Notes under the pieces: generated by a model
Told to the model about the DNA's origin: nothing
Database searches by the model: none
What the model saw: the letters and a program-made list of their open reading frames with translations, nothing else
Assembly: GCA_003439945.1 (NCBI GenBank)
Contig: QVRM01000940.1
Span: 585,501 to 649,500, forward strand
Length of the DNA: 64,000 nucleotides
Direction: 5' to 3'
Source: Dermanyssus gallinae
Lineage: Eukaryota; Arthropoda; Arachnida; Mesostigmata; Dermanyssidae
Program-made: the position numbers and the translations under genes
Part shown: one piece after another, positions 53,880-64,000 of the stretch
Layout of the letters: the number at the start of each line of letters is the position of its first letter
Position numbering within the stretch: position 1 is the first letter of the stretch

Positions 53880-54542
53880 GCAGAGAGAGCGGACTACACG
53901 GAACAAGGGAAGGAGGGAGAGAGAGAGAGGGAAGAAGGGATCTCATCGTGGTCATCGACGATGCACAACATGGGCAAATTTAAACACAACGTACAAGGAA
54001 ATCCATGCGTATTGTATTAAACTCATGTCGGCTCACGCTGTCGAAGTATGCGACGAGCCGCGTCATCAGGACACAGCGCGAGGCTTTATTCTGATAGCGA
54101 GCGCGGCGATCATTCCGTCGTCGTCGTCGTTGTCGTCGTAGATGATGCTCTGGTTGTTGTTGTTGTTGTTGTTGTTGTTGCTGTTGTTGTTGTTGTTGCT
54201 GCTGCTGTTGTTGTTATGGCGTTAGTGGATGTTGTCGTTATTATGGCGGCATCGTCTCGATATGGTGGAGCGACTCCTTCGGCCGCGATGACGACGGCGA
54301 CGACGACTGCGACGGTGGACCTCGATAGGGCCTGCAACTGCACTGAATCACCGTTGCCGATCGACCAACAACCCCAGGCAAGCCTGGCATGGGCCAAGAC
54401 CCCGATCGGCATCCGCAACACGCATAGCAGCAACAGCAACAACAACAACAACAGCAATAGCAACAATTACAACAACAACAACATCAACATGAATAACATG
54501 AACGTTCATTTATTGCTTTTTCGTTCCTCGTCCTGCTGCCGC

Positions 54543-54573
<31 letters not shown>

Positions 54574-55205
54574 TCGTTGACCGTCTCCAGTCGGCCACTC
54601 CGTCAGCCGCAGTCACCGTCGTACTGGTTGATACTTGTGGCTTGTGTCGTAACGCGTTAGTCAGGCGGCGACAGCCTCGACCGGCCGCAGCTACGGTGTG
54701 CGAACCGCCCTGCAGGATCCGCCGCCGTCGCCAGCCGCAGCTGGGTGTGACTCCTGCTGTGAAACGCGCGCGAAACAAAGCGCGCCGAAGATGAAGTAGA
54801 TTCACGGCAGCAGCAACAACGAAAATAACAACAACAACAACAACAACAACAACAACGAAAACAACAACAATAACAACAACAACGACGACAACGACAACAA
54901 CAACCACAACAACGACAACAACAGTAAACGCTGGGCTCACCGGTCTGTCCGGACGATGATAGACTAGCAACTGGCTTCGTCTGTCTCGTTCGTTCGATAG
55001 TGGTTGTGCTTCATCGTTCAATAGCCGCCGCGCAGCCGACGAGGTGACTATTTCTTGGTCGCGTTTCGGCGCGCCGCGGTCTCTCTCGATTCTCGTAGAT
55101 GAACAGACCACCGCTGCTATAGATCGCTGTTTTGCCGTCGATAGTTACCGCTTTGATTGTTGTTGTTGTTGCTGTTGCTGCTGCTGCTGCTGCTGCTGCT
55201 TTTGT
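53880..55205. repeat. Trinucleotide-repeat block (GTT/GCT, CAA/CAG)
   Basis: GTT and GTC runs at 54118-54215, CAA runs at 54428-54482, GCT at 54540-54566, CAA at 54822-54925 and GTT/GCT at 55158-55202, with GC-balanced unique DNA at 54240-54410 and 54580-54790 between. The apparent poly-V, poly-N and poly-L frames are repeat translations. The unique blocks are open on several frames but unrecognised. Confidence 0.8.
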
Positions 55206-55377
55206 CGTTGTTATTCTAGTATTGCTATTATTGTTCTTGCTTCTGCCATTGTTGTTGTTGTTGTTGTTGGTATTTTCTGCTGGTACTCTACCGCATTTTG
55301 TTGTGGCGATTCAGCGGACACAGCCATTGGGCCAATGAGCCCTGCCCAAACAACATAGGGGTTGGTTCTCTTTGGCA

Positions 55378-55380
<3 letters not shown>

Positions 55381-55412
<32 letters not shown>
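55381..55412. repeat. (TA)n microsatellite
   Basis: Sixteen TA units; a longer tract of about 44 bases follows at 55647-55690. Confidence 0.9.
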
Positions 55413-55414
<2 letters not shown>

Positions 55415-55642
55415 GTGCATGTACACGTGTGAGCGTACATCTGGGCGTACGTTAAACTTTGGATTTCGCCCTCGAGCCGACGGCAGCGGCCGGCATCGCT
55501 TTTGCAACTGCCGGCCATCGACAGAAAAGGCTACGCCGTTGGCTGAAGCGTTCACATCTCGGCATTGGAGAAGGAAAAAAAACAGCGCTGCTCTCGATTC
55601 GATCTCATATGGACGCCTGTGCGTGTCTTCTTTGCCGCTCAT

Positions 55643-55693
<51 letters not shown>

Positions 55694-55699
55694 AAGTCT

Positions 55700-56440
55700 G
55701 CAACGATTGTGGTCGACATCGCCATGAGGTCATATCCGTCTATCATGGCTGTGTTTTGTTGTTGCAGTTAGTGTTGTTATGCGTTATCCGTAACATCATA
55801 ATGACATTGGTCGTTGTCGATATTGTCCAACAGCCAGTACAGAACACCCGACAGGAATTCTGTGCCTCGCAGCGCACAGCGATTGGCACCGCAGAAGCAG
55901 ATGCAGCAGCAGCAACATCACTCATTGGCTCGAAAGTTTGTTTCTTCGATCGGGGACGGTTCCTTCAGAAGGGGCTGACTGTATGGCAGCTAGCAGCATT
56001 GTACAATATGTTGCCTTTAATACCACTATTAGTACTACTACTACTACCACTGTCACCACAGTTCTGGATGGCGATGATGTCTGTGTTAACGACATTCGTG
56101 ACAACACGAACCGGTTTCTCTTCACATACGCTACGTTCGCTAGCCTAGTTAGTTCATGATGACTCGCTCATGATGCATGCATGAAAAAGTGGGAACTCGG
56201 GGAGCAAATACACATACGAAGACCTTAGCGAAGGTGAGGTGGGCGCTAATTGACCATGCTGGCCAATAAAACTAATTACTCACGTAGTTTAGATATTTGT
56301 GTATTGCACGCACAATGCACAAATGTATGTGATATCTTCGGCACATGTAGTAAATGTGCGTAGACAAATATGTTTGTGCATCTGTAGGCGGTTTAGTTTC
56401 ATAGGTGCGTTCCGGGTCAAATCAGTCAAAAGTGCCGACG
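55700..56440. other. Intronic DNA, no gene
   Basis: A longer frame crosses 55700-56148 with hydrophobic runs (LLLQLVLLCVIRNIIMTLVVV), but composition follows GTT/CTA repeats and no domain is visible. Confidence 0.3.
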
Positions 56441-56442
56441 TG

Positions 56443-56444
56443 CT

Positions 56445-56478
<34 letters not shown>

Positions 56479-56566
56479 GCAGCAGCAACAACAACAACAA
56501 CAGCCGCAACAACAACAACAACAACAACAACAACAGCAGCAGCAACAACAGCAACAACAACAACTG
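56443..56566 (+). repeat. (CAA)n/(CAG)n trinucleotide tract
   Basis: About 40 CAA units with CAGCAG interruptions. It is one of the longest trinucleotide arrays in the window. Confidence 0.95.
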
Positions 56567-57059
56567 GCACAGTACTCACTGGCCGAATGCGAGGGCTATA
56601 AGTTGCTAATTGTGAATATAACGGTTGGTCTGTTAGGCTGGCTGGGTGAGCTTTCTTCCGTCGTCATGGTCGTCGTTGTCGTCGAATTCGTCAAAGTGGT
56701 AGGGTGTTCTGCGTTGCCGGCGACGTCGCCATGTTCTTCATCATCACATGTGGCGCTCTGTGAGCCTCCGCGGCGAGCGGCGTCAATCTCACATCGACCT
56801 GGCTGTAATATCGATCGATCGGCGAGTGTCGACGCGGCGCTAACTGCGGGACAACTATTGCTGCTCGACTATTGGTCGAGTTGCTTCAGCTTCACTGCGC
56901 GACTGTGGCACGACCGTGGGCAGACCCGTCCCGCTGCCGTCTCTCCGACTCCGACTCTGTGATACGTGTGGAGCAAACAGAGAAGAAAGCCTTCCGAACA
57001 GTCATAAAATGTACGGTCTCGTGCATTTACAAACGGGAAGCGTAACATCAACGACACGA

Positions 57060-57480
57060 CGGCGACCACCACCAACAACAACAATAACAACAACAGCAAC
57101 AACAACAACTGCAGCAGCAGCAGCAGCAAGTCAGCGGTAACAACACCAACAACAAGCAAATATACAGAAATGGCGATAGGGTCGAGCATCACGACGACAA
57201 CGGACGCAAGAACAACAGCAACAACAAAAACAATATCAACAATTCAATAGGGATGACGTCAACAACAATCATAAAAGAAACAACAACAACAACAACAACA
57301 CCAACAACGACGATAATAACATCAATAAGAAGAAAAGCGATTTGAGGGAAGCACAATGAAGAGCCACCTCCAACAACGACAATAACAACAACTACAACAA
57401 AAACAAGAATAACAACAAGGATAACAGCAACGACGCTAATTGTAGCAGTCAGAGAAAACCAATAGCAGCAGCAGCAGCGG
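57060..57480 (+). repeat. Interspersed CAA/CAG repeats
   Basis: Many short CAACAA and CAGCAG runs separated by 5-15 bases; the array is degenerate. Confidence 0.8.
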
Positions 57481-57547
57481 ATAGCTTAACGACATATCAA
57501 TATCGCTTACAAATTATGGCTAACAGCGGCAAGGTCGACAGTCTTGT

Positions 57548-57586
57548 CTACAACTTCCTATACATAATATGTACAGGAAGTTGTAG
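57548..57586. repeat. 39-bp near-perfect palindrome
   Basis: CTACAACTTCCTATACATA pairs with the reverse complement TATGTACAGGAAGTTGTAG: 18 of 19 pairs, with a one-base centre. Probably a cruciform-forming sequence. Confidence 0.85.
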
Positions 57587-57589
57587 AGG

Positions 57590-59850
57590 CAGTTGTCATG
57601 AAACAGTGGCACTGACAACAACAACAACGACGGCGATGACAACATGGACAACAACAATCAAAATATCCCCGGCATCATCATTGTCGTCAACATCATCATG
57701 GTCAACGTTGATGGTCGTTCTTGGTAGTAGGTGTTGTTGTTGCGACGGTAGTAGTTTTTGTTGTCACTGAGTTAATGTTTGGGTGTCGTTGTTATCATCG
57801 CCATTGTTGTTGTTATCAATAGTTGTTGTACACGCGTAGTTGTTGTTGTTGTTGCCGTTGTTGTCGCCGTGGACAATGTCCACATGGTAATGACTGATAA
57901 GTGACGAACGGAGACGAACGCTCAACACAACTGAACAGTAGTGGCGCCTGCAAAGCGCGACAACAACAACAACAACAACAAAGACGGCGACGCCTACCAG
58001 CCAACAATCACACAAGCGAGACAACAGACAAAGTCATGCGGACTGTGGGGCGAAGAAAAGTTACATGCATCAAAAAAAGGTTACGTTCATAGCGCGGCGG
58101 CAGAGGGGTACGCTGTAAGAAAGAAAGAGAAGCGCAGAGAAAACCAAACTGATACACATAGACAATCACATACGAAAACACATAGAGAGACAGATCGAGA
58201 GAGAGAGAGAGAGAGGGGGAGAGAGAGAAAGGAAGAAAAACAGACAGATATTCAGGCGGATATAGATAGGAAGCGCGAGAGAAACAAATAGGCAGAAAAA
58301 GTCCGAGGAAAACTGTGTGTTTGAGTGTGATAAGTGTGGAGAAACAGGAAAGACTGTGTGTGTGTGTCTGTGTAAGAAAAGGAAGAGCTACAGCAAAGCC
58401 AAGATATGACAGACATCAACTGCCGAGGAGTGGACGCGACGCATGACAATGTAAACAGATACGAGACAGTAAAAACTAGCTGACACTGATGGCGGCTACG
58501 ATTGCTGCTGATAAGCTGCAGAAATGCTCACCGTATCATCACCATCATCACTATCATCACTCATTAATCGCTTCGGCTGCCGCCGTCACCACCATCACTA
58601 CCACCACCACTACCACTACATGAATGGATGCAGCGGCCTGTTCAAGCGCCGCTTGCCGCACGCCGATGACGCCAAGAGCAACGCAGACGACAACGACCTA
58701 CAACAACAACAACTACAACAACAACAACAATAATAATAATAATAAAAACAACGACAACAAAAACAACAGGCCAACTATTTGACGTGGGGTCGTGAACCAC
58801 AATGAAGTCCGATAACGGCAGCCACAACAACAGCAACAGCAGCAACAGCAGCAATGTCGCGGAACGTCTGAAGCACTCGGCTGACATTTTCTACCACTGC
58901 TTCATACAAACATGAGACTCGCTTGCGTATGTTTCGCATTGTCCCTACTGTTTGGTTTTGCTCTCTCACTATCTATCTCTCTCTCGTTCCGCCGTTTTCT
59001 CTCACTTTTCCCAGCTTCTCCTCAACCTCTCCCCCTTCCTCAGCACATCCTCCCGTCGAGGTTCGTGCGCGCGCCCGACCGACCGTCCGCTCACATGCGC
59101 ACGCACATTAGACTTCATGAGGTATAATTCGCTGAATTGCTAAATGCGGCTGATTCGTTTTACTTGTGTTGTTATTGTTGTTGTTCTTTTCGATTCTTGT
59201 TGTTATTGTATCCGCCGCTGCTGCTACTGTTTTGTAGCTGTTTTAACATATGCAAGAAGGCATTTTTTTCGTATTAGCTATCCGTATTTCTTCTAGTGTA
59301 ATGATTGGCTCAAGTGAGTTTAGCTGAACTAGTCTAACTGCTTCTGAAATTTGGCGACGTGATTGAGAAATTACGCTAGGTGTAGAATGAAAACGAGCTG
59401 TGGACGTCTATCCGGGAAGGTTTCGGAAATCCTTCTCCAGTCGGGACTACGTTATTCGATCTAAGCGAGTAATCTCAGTGGAATCGGGTCTCATTTTTCC
59501 AGAAGGCAAATATATCATAACTGTTGCCTTAGTAATGTCGAGCTACCGGACAAGCTCGTTGTCATTTTGCACGTCTATGTTGGATAACATTTTTCTAGGT
59601 GTGTTTTATTTACAATATATTATGTGTATTACATCATTATAGTCGTTCAGTTCGTAATTTCGAAAGCCCGTGTACGCAGCGTTGGACCACCAGTAAATAA
59701 CCAAGTGCTCTGGTTCCATGTGCAGCTGTACACCACAGGTGTAAATGCCCGGGTTTATATGTTGTTACCAGTGTTTGAAGGGCAGTATTCCTGCCCGGTT
59801 CAGCTGTTTGCCTCTTGTTGTCGTCATGCATTCTCGCGGAAGTTCCTTTG
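57590..59850. other. Intronic DNA with simple repeats, no gene
   Basis: Contains GTT at 57780-57870, CAA at 57960-57980, (GA)n at 58196-58230, ATC/CAC at 58530-58620 and CAA at 58690-58770. No exon recognised. Confidence 0.4.
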
Positions 59851-59857
59851 TAGTGTC

Positions 59858-59859
<2 letters not shown>

Positions 59860-59899
<40 letters not shown>
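59860..59899. repeat. (TA)n microsatellite
   Basis: About 20 TA units. Confidence 0.9.
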
Positions 59900-59903
<4 letters not shown>

Positions 59904-60227
59904 AAATTGCCGTTTATTGAGGAATGCTGCAGAGCATCTTGTCAGCACTTTTACTTTGTCTTTTAAACCCCTTGCAATCTATTCAAATAGGGTAATCCTG
60001 GGTAGCCTTAAAAATAGTCCTGCGTTCGATAATTAAATACGTAAAACGAATGACGGAAAAATATTGCGCTATGGCTTGAATTGCGTAATATCGGAGATGA
60101 AACCAACGGCACTTTTGCGGTCAATGCAAATATCATGGCAATGCGCTGATATCGATATTATCTCGAACGTCTTGAACAATCTTCGTGAGTTGAAAGCCAT
60201 TTACGCTCTTGATTTATTCTGCTAAAT

Positions 60228-60330
60228 TCCGGGTTCCTTCCCACCCCCTTAGGCTTGGGGTTGTGTGGCATTACTTCGAAACCGTCGGAACGAATCTCGT
60301 GCTTTAGTGCTCTCTGCGCCCCGTCAATAC
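60228..60330 (-). other. R1-like LINE 3' end fragment
   Basis: CCGGGTTCCTTCCCACCCCCTTAGGCTTGGGGTTGTGTGGCATTACTTCGAAACCGT parallels 16290-16350 in copy B2. It is a relic in the ds intron, with the coding part absent. Confidence 0.45.
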
Positions 60331-61335
60331 GCCTCTGTCCTGAAGGGGTGTGTCGAGATATTCTTGATAGCCCTCATATGTATATTATGCAATTTGCCGT
60401 CACAGCGAAATTGATGAGCTTTGACCTCTCAATCAGCGCCTTGATATCAAAAGATACAGCTTTGCCACAGAAAGCAATGCCGACGCTCCATACGTATTCA
60501 TTATGCTACTGCATTCCATATATGACAGACTTTGGCAGTTAATATCTGTACCCGTAACAACTTAAGCACTGAATGTCGTGGCAAGGACGTGCGGACGTAA
60601 GATGGCTTTTGCACATAATGTATACCAATAACTCAAAGGAAGGGTGTAGAAATCTTGAATTGCTTCGCTGTGTAAGACGCAATATTCATTTTCATTTGAG
60701 AGAATCTACGATCGGAAAACAGCGACCTCAGACGTCAAGTCGGAGACGGAATACTCCCGCGTAGTTAACTCTATAGAAGTAAACCAAAACGTTTGTGAGC
60801 GAGAGCACAATTGCGAGCAGCCACACCATATCAACGTGTCCCGCGGACTGTTCCATGTTCTATAGATTAAACAACCAATGACCAAGCTATGCTTACAGAT
60901 CCGGTTGTGCAGCATTCTAGTTGAATAGTCCAGAAACAAATGTACCGCATTAGCGTACACTAAGGCTGATATTGAGGAAGCGCGTTTAGTTTTGAACAAA
61001 CAGTCGAGGGTCTATGTCTAGCTTGGCTGAGAAGCAGCACGCCTGCATGGAACCTGTTGTAAGCGCCAGCGTAGCAGCCGCAGTTATTTCATTGGAGGCC
61101 TCACGATTAAGCGGTGTAGCAGTTATAGCGCAACAACGGTGGACGTGTTGGCAAAACAGTGCAGCAAAATCCACACGTGTGAACTAGCAGCGTATACACT
61201 ACGATATGACATCAGCAAAAACAGCAACAGACTCATAGACGCACGCGGCGTAATGAAGCAGCAACATGCGTCATGCATTCGCAAACGATGGCGACCATGA
61301 CTTTGATCGTCTAGCGAAACCCAGTGTACTTCGTC
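60331..61335. other. Intronic DNA, no gene
   Basis: Unique sequence without recognised features. A minus-strand frame of 62 codons (60986-61174) has ordinary composition but no family match from memory. Confidence 0.3.
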
Positions 61336-61430
61336 GTCGTCGTCGTCCTCGTTGTTGTTGTTGTTGTTTTTGTTGTTGTTATTGTTGTTGTTATCCTTGT
61401 TGTTGTTGTTGTTGTTGCTGCTGTTGTTCT
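61336..61430. repeat. (GTC)n/(GTT)n trinucleotide tract
   Basis: GTC then GTT runs; CAA and GTT runs continue at 61510-61530 and 61660-61690, and ATC runs at 61738-61790. Confidence 0.9.
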
Positions 61431-62471
61431 CCTGTTATCTTCATGCTCTCTAGCCGTAGATACCGCGCTGTTGTTATCTAGCTAGCACATAGGATGGTAA
61501 CGCCGACGACAACAACAACATCAGCCATAACAACAAACACCGTGGACGATGACCAGACCGACAGCAAGAAGAGCTACAATCACACAAGCAGCAAGAAAAT
61601 CATCTCCACAGAAGAGATGAAAATGATGGGGCGAAATGTTATGTTCCGGCGTCGGCTGTTGTTGTTGTTGTCGTTGCTGCTGTTGTTGCAATGAGTAATC
61701 AACGAGTAGCCATGGCTCGAGCTCCAACAAAACTTTTATCATCATCAGCATCATCATTATCACTCCCATAATCATCATCATCATCATCATAATTCTCTGA
61801 CGTTCAACGGCTTCAGCTGCACACGTGCCCTCCCGCAGCCGCCGCAGTTACTAGTGTCGCTGCTGCTTGCAGAAGCTTCGTTTATCGTCGAACATCACAA
61901 TTCACTGTACATATATAGATATGAAGATGGAAAGTGCGTAAGTGAGTGAGCGAAATTCTGTGTGTATGTATATGAATGTATGCGCCTGTGTGTCTGAATG
62001 TACTTAAGCGTTAGTATGTACGTGATCCGCTCGCTCGCGACCGTGTCCACCATCCGGCCCCGGTAGTCATCGACCGGTGCAGGTCGGGTCCCGGCACAGT
62101 TGTCGCCGTTGATGCCGCCGCAGCCGCTATGGCCATGCTGTGTCTTATCTGGCGGCTGCCATAAGCTAGCCGAAGCAAGGGCAGTCGCATATTTTTGTTG
62201 TTCTTTGGTGTTGTTTTTGTCCTGCTGCTGCCGCCGCTTCTGCTGGTGGTTGTAGTATAGTAGTCACCTCTCGTCATGCTCATTTGCCACTACGGCACCT
62301 CTCATGCCCGTCAGAGGTAGAGCGAGAGACAATTTGCAGATGCTAGCAGCTTCAGCATCAGCCTCGGCGGCAGCATGAGCATCAGCAGGAACCACAGCAT
62401 GAATAACAGGAAGTGACAGTAGTGCGAATAGAGTGTAGTACTACTACTATTACTACTACTACTAAAAAGTA

Positions 62472-62657
62472 AATTTTTCAGGCTGACCCTCAGCCAAGAT
62501 TAAACGTTGACCACAGGACTGCTTTTCGCATTGCTTCATAGACGGACGGCCCCCATAAATACAAATCGGTGCAACGGTGGGGCTCGAACCCGCGCATCTA
62601 TCTAGTATTTCCCCCGGTTACGAAGTGCAGACGAATGCACCACCAGGCCACGGGGCC
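62472..62657 (-). mobile_element. tRNA-derived SINE family 1, copy c, in the ds intron
   Basis: Minus strand: GGGCCCCGTGGCCTGGTGGTGCATTCG at the head, GCGGGTTCGAGCCCCACCGTTGCACC with a perfect B-box, TTTGTATTTATGGGGGCCGTC, and a tail CTTGGCTGAGGGTCAGCCTGAAAAATTTAC. It lies within an ACT microsatellite (TACTACTACTACTA on both sides), so the target duplication cannot be separated from the repeat. Confidence 0.8.
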
Positions 62658-63044
62658 CTACAGTACTACTACTACTACTATCACGTCTACTAGAGCAATG
62701 ATCTCAGCTCTAACTGCTGCGATCTTCCTTGCCACTTTCTCGATCGGACGAAAAACGAATGCTGCTGCCTTGCCGGCGACACTGTCATAATTCGGCGGCT
62801 TGTCGTAGCGACGTTCGCCACCACCGCAAAAGCCAAAACCCAAAAAAAAACAAAAGAACCAGCACAGAAGTAGAAAAACGCCTCAGTGGAGACACAGATA
62901 GATGGATACTAACTACTGTGTGTGGAGCCGCGGTCAGATACAGCGCATGCAGTATTGAGTCTACAACTGTTGGTGAGTTTGTGGTAGCATTGAGCCTCGC
63001 TCGCTGTTGTTTCTGGAGGAGGACGAGGTGGTGGTAATAGCGGT

Positions 63045-63460
63045 GGTGGCGTTGTTGTTGTTGTTGTTGTTGCTGCTGCTGCTGCTGTCCTTTGGTATCG
63101 TCCATGTTCACGGTTGCTGGTTGGTGGTCTCTGTTCACCGGGCAGGCCGGGCTGCCCCGTACGTACGTCGTCTCTTCTTGTAGTCTCCTCGTTCTCTCGT
63201 GCTTTTTGTTCGCCTTTTGCTACTGCTGTTGCTGTTGTTGCTGCGTCTGCTGCTGCTGCTGCTGCTGAAGTCGTTCAAGTCGGCGTCCTGCTTGTGCCTG
63301 CGGTAGCGAGGTCCGTCGCGCCATGGTGTGGCCGTCATCAAGTATAGCACGGGCAGGCGACCGTCGGCCGCGGCGGCGGCAGCAACAACAACAAGAGCAA
63401 GAGCAACAGCAGCAACAACAACAACAACAACAGCTGCTGCAACAACAACAATGACAAAAG
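63045..63460. repeat. GTT/GCT and CAA/CAG trinucleotide clusters
   Basis: GTTGTT...GCTGCT at 63051-63087 and 63225-63268, then CAACAA/CAGCAG at 63380-63478. Open frames on both strands here are repeat-derived. Confidence 0.85.
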
Positions 63461-63479
63461 CAGCAGCAACAACTTCAGA

Positions 63480-64000
63480 AGCATCGCCAGCAGAAAAAGC
63501 GGCAGCCGCACCAGCAGCAAGCATAACACCGAAGATGGGCCACCGACCCATCTCAGACGTTTTCGTATAGCGGCAAGATGACGACGACGACAAAATCGCT
63601 GAAGAGCGAAGCGACGGACGGGGGACTGAGGGCGGGTGACGGGAGAGTAGGGGTCCGGGGGGTCGGGAGGCTGACTTGCTACGCTATGCCTGCTTCTACC
63701 CCCCCCCCCCTTCGCTGGTCGGGGGTCGGAGCAGGCGTAGCGTAGCAAGGCAGATGAGACGACGAAGCGGCGACGATGCCAATTAACATGCGAACGGAGC
63801 ACTCCTAAATCGTTTGTATCCATGCCGAGCGCCGGCAGCAGCAGCAGCAGCAACAACAGCGGTGACGTTTGCCGCTCCCTCTTGCTATAACGTCTCGCTG
63901 CTGATGCTACGACTTTACGGCTGCTGGCGGCAACAACAACATAGGAAGCGGGCGAGAAAAAGAAAAACCTATATACATAGCGAGAGAGAGAGAGAGGGGA
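63480..64000. other. End of window: intronic or intergenic DNA
   Basis: GC-rich unique DNA with a poly-C run at 63699-63709 and a CAG run at 63836-63850. No gene recognised; a GA tract closes the window. Confidence 0.35.

Noticed and set aside
55459..56148. 229-codon plus-strand frame crossing a (TA)n tract
   Set aside because: The Tyr-Ile run is microsatellite and the rest shows only repeat-driven hydrophobicity.

Overview
The window is nuclear DNA from an invertebrate animal. Evidence is a spliced, multi-repeat Dachsous-type protocadherin gene with a consensus GTAAGT donor, several non-LTR retrotransposon (LINE) lineages, a Tc1/Tc3-type DNA transposon, tRNA-derived SINEs and very abundant (CAA)n, (CAG)n and (TA)n microsatellites. 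An arthropod, perhaps a chelicerate, is my best guess; the sequence alone does not settle it.

The window falls into two compartments. Positions 1 to about 26,500 are a transposon graveyard with no host gene that I can defend. It contains at least four LINE families, all decayed. Family A is CR1-like, with a 2A-like peptide and a broken zinc finger in ORF1, an APE-type endonuclease, an RT and a C-terminal CCHC motif. Family B is R1-like. Family C is another RT family with an FDFSKAFDRVNH motif. Family D has a GVQQGDPLGP-type RT and a C-terminal domain resembling a restriction-like endonuclease. They are nested in one another, and many junctions can be read to the base from target-site duplications (TSDs). 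One A copy (3048-7747) holds a D fragment and a B copy. A second A copy sits in the terminal repeat of a Tc3-like transposon (7806-13274) and has the head-to-head structure expected of twin priming. Three copies of one tRNA-derived SINE and two of another are present.

Positions 26,500-64,000 form the territory of one gene. About 7 kb of microsatellite-rich, locally GC-rich DNA precedes a single 5.5-kb coding exon (34010-39544, plus strand). It encodes a signal peptide and about 16 cadherin repeats and ends at a phase-0 donor. The order and character of the repeats, including two degenerate linkers, match the N-terminal part of Dachsous, the large atypical cadherin that binds Fat in planar polarity and Hippo signalling. 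The remaining repeats, transmembrane segment and cytoplasmic tail are not in the window, so 39545-64000 is read as its first coding intron or the start of it. This intron carries simple repeats, a truncated family A copy, a foldback element split by an R1-like LINE (49757-51902), a SINE copy and two short perfect or near-perfect hairpins.

No CRISPR arrays, rRNA genes or intact tRNA genes were seen. The items most worth a second look are the 2A-like peptide in LINE ORF1, the twin-primed LINE inside the Tc3-like element, the foldback element with its 15-bp-TSD LINE insertion, a T-arm-like hairpin recurring in R1-like 3' ends, and the SINE families.
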